NCBI GenBank assembly: GCA_018823745.1
Contig: JAHJHR010000016.1
Coordinates: 1-64,000, forward strand
DNA from: Alphaproteobacteria bacterium
GTDB lineage: Bacteria; Pseudomonadota; Alphaproteobacteria; Oceanibaculales; Oceanibaculaceae
Reading direction: 5' to 3'
Length of the DNA stretch: 64,000 nt
Translations under genes and position numbers: made by a program
Shown here: positions 36,523 through 45,520 of the stretch, in pieces
Layout: the number at the start of each line of letters is the position of its first letter
Position numbering within the stretch: the stretch's first letter is position 1
The notes under the pieces: model-generated
Databases searched by the model: none
What the model was told of the DNA's origin: nothing
The model's input: only the letters and a program-made list of their open reading frames with translations

Positions 36523-38295
36523 ATGCATCGCTATCGTACCCATACCTGTGCCCAGCTTCGCGCCGAGAATGTCGGCGATACCATCCGCCTGTCCGGCTGG
36601 GTGCACCGCAAGCGCGATCATGGCCAGCTGGTCTTCGTCGATCTGCGCGACCATTACGGCATCACGCAATGCGTCATCGACACCGATTCGCCGGTCTTCC
36701 AGGCGGTCGAGACGGTGCGCCCGGAAAGCGTGGTGATCGTCACCGGCCGCGTCGTGAAGCGTGCTGCAGAGACGATCAACTCCAAGCTGCCGACCGGCGA
36801 CATCGAGGTGCGTGTCGACAGCTTCGTCGTCGAATCCGCTGCCGATGTGCTGCCGCTGCAGGTTGCCGGTGACGAGGATGCCGGCGAGGAAACCCGCCTG
36901 CGCTATCGCTTCCTCGATCTGCGCCGCGAGCGTATCCATCAGAACATCCTGCTGCGCTCACGCGTCATCGCCTCGATCCGCAACCGCATGGTCGAGTCCG
37001 GTTTTACCGAATTCCAGACGCCGATCCTGACCGCCTCCTCGCCGGAGGGTGCCCGCGACTTCCTGGTGCCGAGCCGCCTGCATCCGGGCAAGTTCTATGC
37101 CCTGCCGCAGGCTCCGCAGCAGTTCAAGCAGCTGATCATGATGTCGGGCTTCGACCGCTATTTCCAGATCGCGCCCTGCTTCCGCGACGAGGACAGCCGC
37201 GCCGACCGCAGCCCCGGCGAATTCTACCAGCTCGATTTGGAGATGAGCTTCGTCGAGCAGGAAGACGTCTTCGCCGCCGTCGAGCCGGTGCTGGCTGGCG
37301 TGTTCCGCGAATTCTCCGACTGGACCGTGCCGGATGTCTTCCCGCGCATCCCCTATGCCGAATCGCTGCTGAAATACGGCAGCGACAAGCCGGATCTGCG
37401 CAACCCGCTGATCATCAGCGATGTCACCGACATCTTCGCCGACACTGATTTCGCGGTGTTCCGCAAGAACATCGAGAAGGGCGCCGTCGTCCGCGCCATC
37501 CCCGGCCCCGGCTGCGGCAGCCGAGCGGTCTGCGACCGCATGAACAGCTGGGCCCAGGGCATGGGCGCGCCGGGCATGGGCTACATCATGCTGGCCGAGT
37601 GCGAGGGCCGCGGCCCGATCGCCAAGTTCCTGTCGCCGGAAAAACTGGCTGACCTGAAGCAGCGTACCGGCATGGGCGATGGCGATGCCGTGTTCTTCGC
37701 CTGCGACAAGCCGCTGAAGGCGGCGCAGCTGGCCGGCCAGGCCCGCACCAAGCTGGGCACCGATCTCGATTTGCTGGAAAAGAACGTGTTCCGGCTGTGC
37801 TGGATCGTCGATTTCCCGATGTTCGAGCTGGACGAGCAGACCGGCAAGATCGAGTTCTCGCACAACCCCTTCTCCATGCCGCAGGGTGGCAAGGAGGCGC
37901 TGGAGACCATGGACCCGCTCGATATCCTTGCCTACCAGTATGACGTGGTCTGTAACGGCGTAGAGCTGTCCAGCGGCGCGATCCGGAACCATCTGCCGGA
38001 CATCATGAAGAAGGCGTTCGAGATCGCCGGCTATTCCGAGGCGGTGGTGGAAGCGAAGTTCCCCGCCTTGTGGAATGCCTTCCATTACGGCGCCCCGCCG
38101 CATGGTGGCATCGCGCCGGGCATCGACCGCATCGTCATGCTGCTGGCGAATGAGCCGAATATCCGCGAGGTCATCCTGTTCCCGATGAACCAGAAGGCGG
38201 AAGATCTGCTGATGGGCGCGCCGAACGAGGTGACGCCGGAACAGCTGCGCGAACTGCATATCCGCCCGGCACTGCCGCCGGAAAAGAAAAGCTGA
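36523..38295 (+). CDS. aspS: Aspartyl-tRNA synthetase
   Basis: A 590-residue class II synthetase of the bacterial type. The anticodon-binding OB fold comes first ([18 protein letters not shown]). Motif 2 is [19 protein letters not shown], the GAD insertion lies in the middle, and motif 3 is [15 protein letters not shown] at 36523 (MHRYRTHTC) is the family start; TTG at 36502 would add seven residues. Whether it also charges tRNA-Asn cannot be read from this window. A MarR gene follows after 6 bases. Confidence 0.97.
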   Translation: MHRYRTHTCAQLRAENVGDTIRLSGWVHRKRDHGQLVFVDLRDHYGITQCVIDTDSPVFQAVETVRPESVVIVTGRVVKRAAETINSKLPTGDIEVRVDSFVVESAADVLPLQVAGDEDAGEETRLRYRFLDLRRERIHQNILLRSRVIASIRNRMVESGFTEFQTPILTASSPEGARDFLVPSRLHPGKFYALPQAPQQFKQLIMMSGFDRYFQIAPCFRDEDSRADRSPGEFYQLDLEMSFVEQEDVFAAVEPVLAGVFREFSDWTVPDVFPRIPYAESLLKYGSDKPDLRNPLIISDVTDIFADTDFAVFRKNIEKGAVVRAIPGPGCGSRAVCDRMNSWAQGMGAPGMGYIMLAECEGRGPIAKFLSPEKLADLKQRTGMGDGDAVFFACDKPLKAAQLAGQARTKLGTDLDLLEKNVFRLCWIVDFPMFELDEQTGKIEFSHNPFSMPQGGKEALETMDPLDILAYQYDVVCNGVELSSGAIRNHLPDIMKKAFEIAGYSEAVVEAKFPALWNAFHYGAPPHGGIAPGIDRIVMLLANEPNIREVILFPMNQKAEDLLMGAPNEVTPEQLRELHIRPALPPEKKS

Positions 38296-38301
38296 GGATT
38301 C

Positions 38302-38730
38302 ATGGCGGGGGATCGCCCGGGATATGAGCTGGAGGCGCAGATCGGGCATCTGCTGCGCCGGGCTCACCAGCGGGCGACCTCCCTCTTCCTCGCCTCGATG
38401 CAGGAACACCAGCTGACCCCCACGCAATGGGCGGCACTGGTGAAGCTGCATGAACAGGGCGCGCTGTCACAGAATCATCTCGGCCGGCTGACCGCGATGG
38501 ACCCGGCAACCATCCAAGGCGTGATCCGCCGTCTTGTGACCCGCGACCTGATCTGCCGCGCCGAAGACCTGAACGACCGCCGCCGTGCCGTGCTGCGCCT
38601 GACCGAAGCGGGCACGGCCCTGGTCGACCAGCTCTTCGCCACCGCCGCCGGCATCAGCCGCGAAACCCTCTCGCCGCTCTCCCCCAGCGAACAGGCTGTT
38701 TTCCTGAAGCTGCTGCAGCGACTGGCCTAA
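38302..38730 (+). CDS. MarR-family transcriptional regulator
   Basis: 142 residues with the MarR winged helix: LTPTQWAALVKLHEQGALSQNHLG, recognition part MDPATIQGVIRRLV, and the wing DLNDRRRAVLRLTEAG. Although only 6 bases from aspS, it points toward the molybdenum hydroxylase operon 191 bases downstream and is its likely regulator. MarR proteins commonly sense aromatic or heteroaromatic acids, which fits that cluster. The operator is not firmly located; GTAT..ATAC words occur at 38779-38796. Confidence 0.88.
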   Translation: MAGDRPGYELEAQIGHLLRRAHQRATSLFLASMQEHQLTPTQWAALVKLHEQGALSQNHLGRLTAMDPATIQGVIRRLVTRDLICRAEDLNDRRRAVLRLTEAGTALVDQLFATAAGISRETLSPLSPSEQAVFLKLLQRLA

Positions 38731-38794
38731 GCCCCCCCCTCCAGCATCCCTCTTGACGGCGAAGCGCTGACTCCATCAGTATATTCGAAACCAT

Positions 38795-38900
38795 ACGTAC
38801 ACGAATAAATCGTGACGTCGGAATAACCGACCGGGAGCAACCCGGCGGCGACAGGGAAGTCAGCTTCCTGGCAGCGAGCCCACCTTGTTTTCCAAGGTGG
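38795..38900 (+). ncRNA. Structured 5' leader of the molybdenum hydroxylase operon (possible riboswitch or attenuator)
   Basis: Consecutive hairpins can form: ACGT-A-CACGA/TCGTGACGT around ATAAA (38795-38818); GTCGG/CCGAC around AATAA (38817-38831), partly competing with the first; CGGG/CCCG (38832-38844); CAGG-G-AAG/CTTCCTG (38852-38870); and CCACCTTG/CAAGGTGG around TTTTC (38880-38900). The last ends eight bases before the GGGGGAG ribosome-binding site. The density of perfect stems in a 191-base gap suggests a folded leader. I cannot match it to a known class by eye. Confidence 0.45.
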
Positions 38901-38921
38901 CCAGCCACGGGGGAGAAGTAG

Positions 38922-39767
38922 GTGAGCGACGGTCGGTATCTGCGCCCGGAGCGGCTTGACGAGGCTGTATACGCGCTGCAAGGCGGTGGCTGGACCCTGC
39001 TGGCTGGCGGCACGGATTATTTTCCCGGCCGCGTGATCGACCAGTCGTCCTGTGACATTCTCGATCTCACCGCCCTGCCCGGCCTGCGCGGCATTGCCGA
39101 CCAGGGCGATCATCTGCGCATCGGCGCACTGACCAGCTGGACCGACATTATCGAGGCGCCCTTGCCGCCCTGTTTCGACGGGCTGAAACTGGCGGCGCGC
39201 GAAGTCGGCGGCATGCAGATCCAGAATCGCGGCACCATCGCCGGCAATCTCTGCAATGCCTCGCCGGCGGCCGATGGCGTGCCGCCCCTGCTGACGCTGG
39301 ATGCCTCGGTCGAACTCTCATCCGCCGAGGGGGTACGCGTCCTGTCGCTCTCCGAATTCATCCTCGGCAATCGACGGACGGCGCGCCGGCCGGACGAGCT
39401 GATGACCGCCATCCTGGTGCCGAAACCCGCTTATCCGGCGCGCGCCACTTTCCTTAAGCTGGGTGCGCGGCGCTATCTGGTCATCTCCATCGTCATGGTG
39501 GCCGGCGTGCTGGAAGTCACGGATGGCCTTGTCAGTGCCGCCCGGATCGCCGTCGGTGCGTGCTCCGCCGTGGCGCAGCGACTGCCCCTGCTGGAAGCCG
39601 CGCTGATCGGTCAGAAGGCTGATGCGGCTCTAGCGGAGCGGGTGACAGCCGCACATCTGGCCGGGCTGGCGCCAATCGACGATATCCGCGCCGATGCAGA
39701 GTATCGCCTTGACGCGGCATTGGTCCTGACCCGGCGCTGCCTGGCCCTTCTGGGAAATCCCGCATGA
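38922..39767 (+). CDS. Xanthine dehydrogenase family FAD-binding subunit (CoxM type)
   Basis: A 281-residue FAD subunit of a molybdenum hydroxylase. FAD contacts are visible in LLAGGTDYFPG and in GGMQIQNRGTIAGNLCNASPA; LGARRYLVISIVM follows in the CO-dehydrogenase flavoprotein C-terminal part. The start is GTG after GGGGGAGAAG. It accepts electrons from the 2Fe-2S/molybdopterin subunit encoded next, whose start overlaps it by four bases. First structural gene of the cluster 38922-50211. Confidence 0.9.
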   Translation: MSDGRYLRPERLDEAVYALQGGGWTLLAGGTDYFPGRVIDQSSCDILDLTALPGLRGIADQGDHLRIGALTSWTDIIEAPLPPCFDGLKLAAREVGGMQIQNRGTIAGNLCNASPAADGVPPLLTLDASVELSSAEGVRVLSLSEFILGNRRTARRPDELMTAILVPKPAYPARATFLKLGARRYLVISIVMVAGVLEVTDGLVSAARIAVGACSAVAQRLPLLEAALIGQKADAALAERVTAAHLAGLAPIDDIRADAEYRLDAALVLTRRCLALLGNPA

Positions 39768-42514
39768 ATATCCCCCTGACCGAGAACCGGATCAGCCTGA
39801 CGGTGAACGGCACGCCGGTCACCCTGTCCGTGGCACCGATGCGCCGGCTGACCAGCGTTCTGCGCGACCAGCTGGGGCTGACCGGCACCAAGGTGGGCTG
39901 CGATGCCGGCGATTGCGGTGCCTGCACCGTGCTGATGGATGGCAAGCAGGTCTGCGCCTGCCTGGTGCCTGCCGCACAGGCGGATGGCGCGGAGATCGTG
40001 ACAGTGGAAGGCCTGGCCCTGGATGGCCGTCTGAACGCCCTGCAACAGGCCTTCCACAGGCATGGGGCGGCGCAATGCGGCATCTGCACGCCGGGCATGC
40101 TGATGGCCGCCAGCGCCCTTCTGGCGACACAGCGACACCCGGATCGCGGGCAGGTCGAGGATGCGCTGGGCGGCGTGCTGTGCCGCTGCACCGGCTATAG
40201 CAAGATCGTCGAGGCGGTGATGGATGCGGGCGGTTCTGCCACGCCGGTCATCGCCGAATCCGGTAGCGCGGTGGGCGCGCGAATCCCCCGCAAGGATGGC
40301 ATCGGCAAGCTGACCGGCGCCGAGAAATTCGGCGCCGACGACACCCCCGCCGATGCGCTGTGGCTGCGCGCCATCCGCTCGCCCCACGCCCATGCCCGAT
40401 TTACACTGGGCGATCTGGCGGCCTTCACAGCAGCGCATCCGGGCGTCGAGCGGGTCTTCACCGCCCGCGACGTGCCGGGCAGCAACAGCTTCGGCATCTA
40501 TCCCGATCTGAAGGACCAGCCGGTGCTGGCCGATGGGTATGTGCGCTTCCGGGGCGAGGCGGTGCTGGCACTGGTCGGCGACCGGGCAGTGCTGGAGCGG
40601 ATCGCGGACTCGGATATCCCCATCGACTGGACGCCGCTGCCCGCCCTCTCCGGCACAATTGCGGCGATGGCCGAGGGCGCACCGGTACTGCATCCGGGCC
40701 GCGCCGATAACGTCTTGATCGAGGGCCGCGTCGCGCGCGGCGATCTCAAGGCGGGCTTCGCGCTAGCGGCGGTGCGCAGCGCCGGCCATTTCGAGACCGG
40801 CTTCGTCGAGCATGCCTATATCGAGCCGGAGGCTGGCTATGCCCGCCGGATCGGCGAGCGTATCGAGATCACCGCCTGCACCCAGACGCCCTATATGGAC
40901 CGCGACGAGGTCGCCCATGTGCTGGGCATCGCGAAACACGCCGTGCGCATCGTGCCGACCGCGACCGGCGGGGGCTTCGGCGGCAAGCTGGATATGTCGG
41001 TGCAGCCGCTGCTGGCCACCGCCGCCTGGCTGCTGGGGCGGCCGGTGCGGATGATCTATCACCGCCCGGAATCCATGGCATCGACCACCAAGCGCCACCC
41101 GTCCCGCATCGATGTCGAGGCGGCGGCGGATGCGGCAGGCCACATCACCGCCTTCCGCTTCCAGGGCGATTTCAATACAGGGGCCTATGCCTCCTGGGGG
41201 CCGACCGTCGCCAACCGCGTGCCGGTGCACGCCACCGGCCCCTACAAGGTCGGATCGGCGCTGTGCACCAGCCGGGCGATCTATACCAATGACACACCGG
41301 CCGGCGCGTTTCGCGGTTTCGGCGTGCCGCAGGCGGCCATCGCGCATGAGGCGATGATGGACGATCTGGCCCTGAAACTGGGCATCGACCGGCTGGAATT
41401 CCGCCTGATCAACGCGCTGCGCAAGGGCGACACCACGCATTGCGGCCAGACCATCGCGCATTCGGTCGGGCTGGATGCCTGCCTGGAGGCGCTGCGCCCG
41501 CGCTGGCGCCAGCTGATCGCCGAGAACATCGCCTTCAACGCGCAGAATGCCGAAAGGCGACGCGGCATCGGCATTGGCTGCATGTGGTATGGCTGCGGCA
41601 ACACCTCGATGTCGAACCCGTCCACCATGCGGCTGGGGCTGAAGCCGGACGGGCGGCTGGTGCTGTATAACGGCGCGCATGATATCGGCCAGGGCAGCTA
41701 TACCATCATGGCGCAGATCGCCGCCGATGCGGTCGGGCTGCCGGTCGATCTGGTGGACCAGGTCTATGCCGATACCGATCTGACCGCCGATGCCGGCAAG
41801 ACCTCCGCCTCGCGCCAGACCTTCGTGTCGGGCAAGGCGGCGGAGCTGGCAGGGCTGGATCTGCGCGCCGCCCTGCTGCGCCTCGCCAATGCCGGGCCAG
41901 AGGCGGTGCTGGCGCTGGACGGGCCGGTGCTGACGATCACCGACGGCGCCGATATCCGCCGCCTCGACCTGCGGGAAATGCCGGCAGATCAGGGCCATGT
42001 TCTGCTGGGCGAGGGGACGTTCGATCCGCCGACCACGCCACTGGACGAGGATGGCCAGGGCGTGCCCTACGCCACCTATGCCTTTGCAGCCCAGATTGCG
42101 CAGGTTGAGGTGGATATCGAGCTGGGCACGGTGAAGCCGCTGCTGATCGCCGCCGCGCATGATGTCGGCCGCTCGATCAACCCGATGCTGGTCGAAGGGC
42201 AGATCCAGGGCGGTATCGCGCAGGGCCTCGGCCTGGCGCTGATGGAGGAATTCATCCCCGGCCGCACCGAGAATCTGCACGACTATCTGATCCCCACCTT
42301 CGGCGACATGCCGCCCATCGAGATTCACCTGATCGAGGATGTCGAGCCGCTCGGCCCCTATGGCGCCAAGGGCATCGGCGAACCGGCGCTGGTGCCGACC
42401 GCCCCGGCCCTGCTGGGTGCGATCCGCGACGCGACCGGGGCCGTCATCCGCCAGGTGCCCGCCTTGCCGCACCGGGTCCGCAAGGCGATGCGAGAACAGG
42501 GCAGGCCGTTATGA
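39764..42514 (+). CDS. Molybdopterin-dependent hydroxylase, fused 2Fe-2S and molybdopterin subunits
   Basis: 916 residues. Residues 1-160 are the two [2Fe-2S] domains (Cys46, 51, 54, 66 and Cys105, 108, 140, 142). From about 170 to the end is the large molybdopterin subunit, with GGGFGGKLDMSVQPLL, AFRGFGVPQ and the base-catalyst Glu873 in KGIGEPAL. Enzymes of the xanthine dehydrogenase family hydroxylate a ring carbon next to nitrogen with water. In most three-subunit relatives the 2Fe-2S unit is separate; here it is fused to the large subunit while FAD is separate. The neighbouring 6-hydroxynicotinate-reductase-like gene suggests nicotinate or a similar N-heterocycle as substrate rather than purine. 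Confidence 0.9.
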   Translation: MNIPLTENRISLTVNGTPVTLSVAPMRRLTSVLRDQLGLTGTKVGCDAGDCGACTVLMDGKQVCACLVPAAQADGAEIVTVEGLALDGRLNALQQAFHRHGAAQCGICTPGMLMAASALLATQRHPDRGQVEDALGGVLCRCTGYSKIVEAVMDAGGSATPVIAESGSAVGARIPRKDGIGKLTGAEKFGADDTPADALWLRAIRSPHAHARFTLGDLAAFTAAHPGVERVFTARDVPGSNSFGIYPDLKDQPVLADGYVRFRGEAVLALVGDRAVLERIADSDIPIDWTPLPALSGTIAAMAEGAPVLHPGRADNVLIEGRVARGDLKAGFALAAVRSAGHFETGFVEHAYIEPEAGYARRIGERIEITACTQTPYMDRDEVAHVLGIAKHAVRIVPTATGGGFGGKLDMSVQPLLATAAWLLGRPVRMIYHRPESMASTTKRHPSRIDVEAAADAAGHITAFRFQGDFNTGAYASWGPTVANRVPVHATGPYKVGSALCTSRAIYTNDTPAGAFRGFGVPQAAIAHEAMMDDLALKLGIDRLEFRLINALRKGDTTHCGQTIAHSVGLDACLEALRPRWRQLIAENIAFNAQNAERRRGIGIGCMWYGCGNTSMSNPSTMRLGLKPDGRLVLYNGAHDIGQGSYTIMAQIAADAVGLPVDLVDQVYADTDLTADAGKTSASRQTFVSGKAAELAGLDLRAALLRLANAGPEAVLALDGPVLTITDGADIRRLDLREMPADQGHVLLGEGTFDPPTTPLDEDGQGVPYATYAFAAQIAQVEVDIELGTVKPLLIAAAHDVGRSINPMLVEGQIQGGIAQGLGLALMEEFIPGRTENLHDYLIPTFGDMPPIEIHLIEDVEPLGPYGAKGIGEPALVPTAPALLGAIRDATGAVIRQVPALPHRVRKAMREQGRPL

Positions 42515-44019
42515 ACGACGCCACGCCCACACTGGATCAGGAAGAGGGCGAGATCGTCCGCTGCGATGCCTGCCCGGTGATCTGCCGCATCCGCAAGGGC
42601 CGCTCCGGCGCCTGCGACCGCTATGGCAATGTCGAGGGCGTGCTGATGCGCCTCGACCCGTTGATGGTGACGCAGCAAATCGAGCGCAAGCAGGGCGCGG
42701 TGGTGCCGTTTCTGACCGACGCATGGGATGGTTCGCTGATCGCCGGTGCGCCGACCTTCCTGACCGGCATCGGCTCCGGCACCACCTATCCCGACTACAA
42801 GCCGGCCCCCTTCATCGTCTCCACCCCGCATCAGGGCGTGGATACAGTGACCGTGGTGACCGAGGGAATCTTCAGCTATTGCGGCGTGAAGGTGAAAATC
42901 GACACTGACCGCTATGTCGGGCCGGAACAGGCGCTGGTGCGCCATGAGGGCGAGGCGGTCGGCCATGTGACGACCGCCGAATACGGCTCGCAGATGCTCT
43001 CGCTGGGCGGCGTGCATCACCTGACCGGCGGCAGCAAGAAGGAAGGCAACGCCACCTGCGCGGCGCTGCTGGCGCTGTGCAACAAGCAGGCGGTGGAGCT
43101 GACCGTCGATGGCGGCTCTGCGCTGATCCTGCAAGCCGGCATGGCGCCCATCGTCGACACCCGGCAGGAACAGCGCATGCGTGTCGGCTGCGGGTCCGCC
43201 ACCATCGGCATCTTCGCCAAGCAATGGCACGAGCATGCCGACGAGGTGATCGTCGTCGATGACCACATCACCGGCGTCTTCACCGAGCACCAGGCCGGCA
43301 AATACCTCGACGTGCGGCCCGCCGGCATCCGGGTGCGCGGGCGACGCTCGACGCCGGGGCGCTATTTCCAGGTCGCCAGTCCGGGCAGCGGCTGGGGTGG
43401 CACCGACGTGACCGACCCGCTGTCGATCATCGACCGGATCGATGCGAAGACCGCCTGGCCGGGCCTGCGCCTGCTGATGGTCTCCACCACCGGCGAGGAC
43501 CATGCCTATTTCGTGCTGGACGAGAATCTGGTGCCGGTGCCGCAGCCCCTTCCCACCAGCCTGAATCCGGTGGTCGAGCGCATCGAGGAGAATTGCGAGC
43601 CGGCGATGACCTCGGTGCTGTTCATGGCCGGGGCTGGCGGAAGCCTGCGCGCCGGCGTGACCGAGAATCCGGTGCGCCTGACCCGCTCCGTCCGCGACCT
43701 CGTCACCCGCGTCACCTGCGGCGGTGCGCCGGTCTATGTCTGGCCGGGCGGCGGGATCACGCTGATGGTCGATGTCACCCGCATGCCGGAAAATTCCTTC
43801 GGCTATGTACCGACACCGGCGCTGGTTGCCCCCATCGAATTCACCCTGCCGCGCGCCGATTACGAGGCGATGGGCGGGCATGGTGGCTCCATCCGGCCGC
43901 TCGACGACGTGCTGGCGGAAATGAGCGGCGCCGTCTCGACGCCGCAGCCGGTGGATAATCCCTGGCCGCTGGCCCCGCAGGACCGACCGCAGGACCGTCT
44001 GGGGGAGAAAGCGCGATGA
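42511..44019 (+). CDS. 6-hydroxynicotinate reductase-like iron-sulfur protein
   Basis: 502 residues, similar throughout to proteins named 6-hydroxynicotinate reductase, which reduce the ring of 6-hydroxynicotinate to 1,4,5,6-tetrahydro-6-oxonicotinate with ferredoxin. The N-terminus has an Fe-S motif C18-X2-C21-X3-C25-X9-C35 (RCDACPVICRIRKG). More conserved-looking cysteines are at 124, 183, 190, 227, 362 and 403. Residues 381-388 read AGVTENPV, loosely like covalent-FMN attachment motifs; this is speculation. It overlaps both neighbours by four bases (ATGA). The substrate could be another hydroxylated N-heterocycle. Confidence 0.8.
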   Translation: MNDATPTLDQEEGEIVRCDACPVICRIRKGRSGACDRYGNVEGVLMRLDPLMVTQQIERKQGAVVPFLTDAWDGSLIAGAPTFLTGIGSGTTYPDYKPAPFIVSTPHQGVDTVTVVTEGIFSYCGVKVKIDTDRYVGPEQALVRHEGEAVGHVTTAEYGSQMLSLGGVHHLTGGSKKEGNATCAALLALCNKQAVELTVDGGSALILQAGMAPIVDTRQEQRMRVGCGSATIGIFAKQWHEHADEVIVVDDHITGVFTEHQAGKYLDVRPAGIRVRGRRSTPGRYFQVASPGSGWGGTDVTDPLSIIDRIDAKTAWPGLRLLMVSTTGEDHAYFVLDENLVPVPQPLPTSLNPVVERIEENCEPAMTSVLFMAGAGGSLRAGVTENPVRLTRSVRDLVTRVTCGGAPVYVWPGGGITLMVDVTRMPENSFGYVPTPALVAPIEFTLPRADYEAMGGHGGSIRPLDDVLAEMSGAVSTPQPVDNPWPLAPQDRPQDRLGEKAR

Positions 44020-44876
44020 GCGTGCAGCGCGCCTTCCTGCCCGATGGCCGGCTGCATCTGCAGCACGGGCCGATCGATCTGGTCATCGGGGCCACTGGTG
44101 CCTTCGATGAGGTTCGGCTGGCCTATCGCCAGTCTATCCGCGCCTTTGACGGGCTGCTGGAGGAAATCGCCGCTGAACTGCCGGTGCTGCGCCAGCCGAT
44201 CGGCGAGGCCCTGCCCCCTTTGCGCGGCCCGGTCGCCCGGCGCATGGCGGCGGCGGTGCATCCGTTCCGCGGCCTCTTTATCACGCCGATGGCCGCCGTC
44301 GCCGGATCAGTCGCCGACCATATGCTGGCGGCGATGACATCTGGCCGCCGGCTCGCCAAGGCTTATGTGAATGATGGCGGCGACATCGCCTTTCACCTGG
44401 CACGGGGCCACAGTTTCCGTACTGGCATTGTCAGCGATCCGCAAGATGAGGCGCTGGCCGGCATGACGGACATCCCCTTCGAATCCGCCGTGCGCGGCAT
44501 TGCCACCAGCGGCCGCGATGGCCGGTCCTTCTCGCTGGGTATCGCCGATTCGGTGACCGTGCTGGCCGGCAGCGCCGCCGAGGCTGACGCGGCGGCGACG
44601 CTGATCGCCAATGCCGTCGACCTGCCGGGCCATGCCGCCATCCATCGCGCCCCGGCCAACAGCCTGGCCCCCGACAGCGATCTGGGCGATTTGCCGGTGA
44701 CGCTGGAGGTGGGCGCGTTGAGCGAAGCGGAGATCGCCACCGCCCTGCAATCCGGCCTGGACAGGGCCCATGCGCTGCACGGGGCTGGACACATAAGGTC
44801 GGCAATGCTGTCATTGCGCGCTCGCGTCAGGCTGTGCGGCGCCCCCCACATGCTGGAATCGTTGGAAACGCCATGA
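44016..44876 (+). CDS. UPF0280 family protein (ApbE-like superfamily)
   Basis: 286 residues. The UPF0280 family belongs to the ApbE-like fold, whose characterised members attach FMN to threonine in target proteins. Visible segments are FITPMAAVAGSVADHML, AYVNDGGDIAFHL and GIATSGRDGRSFSLGIADSVTVLA, matching the corresponding glycine-rich strands of ApbE. Its invariable coupling here to the reductase gene (four-base overlap) suggests it matures that enzyme, for example by flavinylation. That function is inferred, not shown. Confidence 0.8.
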   Translation: MSVQRAFLPDGRLHLQHGPIDLVIGATGAFDEVRLAYRQSIRAFDGLLEEIAAELPVLRQPIGEALPPLRGPVARRMAAAVHPFRGLFITPMAAVAGSVADHMLAAMTSGRRLAKAYVNDGGDIAFHLARGHSFRTGIVSDPQDEALAGMTDIPFESAVRGIATSGRDGRSFSLGIADSVTVLAGSAAEADAAATLIANAVDLPGHAAIHRAPANSLAPDSDLGDLPVTLEVGALSEAEIATALQSGLDRAHALHGAGHIRSAMLSLRARVRLCGAPHMLESLETP

Positions 44877-45460
44877 GCGACCTCGTCCAAATCCGCAAGA
44901 TCGTCACCATCGTCGAGGAAATCCGCCATGATGGCGGGCCGACCCCCGACCGGCCGGTCCGGCGCGCCGCCTGCCTCGCCGTCATCCGCAACCCCTATGC
45001 CGGCCGCTATGAGCCCGACATCACGCCGCTGATGGAGGCGCTGAAGCCACTGGGCATGGATATGTCGCAGCGGCTGATCGCAGCGCTGGGCGGCGATGTG
45101 ACGAAGATCGAAAGCTATGGCAAGGGCTCGATCATCGGCCTTGCCGGAGAGCTGGAGCATGGCGCGTGCTGGCATGTGCCGGGCGGCTATGCGATGCGCG
45201 AATTGCTGGGCAGCGCCAAGGCCATCGTGCCCTCGGCCACCAAGGTCGGCGCGGCGGGCGCGCGCCTCGACGTGGCGCTCGGTCACAAGGACGCCGCCTA
45301 TGTGCGCAGCCATTTCGACGCGATGGAGGTCGGCATTCACGACGCGCCGCGCGAAGACGAGATCGTCTATTGCCTGGTGATGACCGATGGCGGGCGCATC
45401 CATGCCCGCGTCGGCGGCTTGCAGGTACAGGATATCAAGGGGGTGGACGGCCTCCGCTAA
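44873..45460 (+). CDS. Amino acid synthesis family protein (DUF1185/PF06684)
   Basis: 195 residues, recognised as the PF06684 family from EYGKG-like SYGKGSIIGLAGELEHGA, AKAIVPSATKVGAAGARLDV and the ending VQDIKGVDG. The biochemical role of the family is not established to my knowledge; the family name is historical. Here it is the last gene of the enzyme block and overlaps the UPF0280 gene by four bases. A hydrolytic or isomerising step after ring reduction is conceivable. A conserved His (EHGACWHV) and Lys (KVGAAG) could be catalytic. Confidence 0.8.
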   Translation: MSDLVQIRKIVTIVEEIRHDGGPTPDRPVRRAACLAVIRNPYAGRYEPDITPLMEALKPLGMDMSQRLIAALGGDVTKIESYGKGSIIGLAGELEHGACWHVPGGYAMRELLGSAKAIVPSATKVGAAGARLDVALGHKDAAYVRSHFDAMEVGIHDAPREDEIVYCLVMTDGGRIHARVGGLQVQDIKGVDGLR

Positions 45461-45520
45461 AACGGAAACGCCAAACCGTCCGGGACAGTATCGCCGAGAT
45501 TCTCACGAATGGGGACGAGC

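Noticed and set aside
36958-38451. A 497-codon open frame on the minus strand
   Set aside because: Antisense of aspS, whose translation is clearly real on the other strand.
38731-38921. A tRNA or a named riboswitch in the leader of the hydroxylase operon
   Set aside because: No tRNA cloverleaf or T-loop sequence is present, and I could not match the hairpins to any known class by eye, so it is reported only as a structured leader.
40763-42472. A 569-codon open frame on the minus strand
   Set aside because: Antisense shadow of the molybdopterin subunit; the composition is not protein-like.
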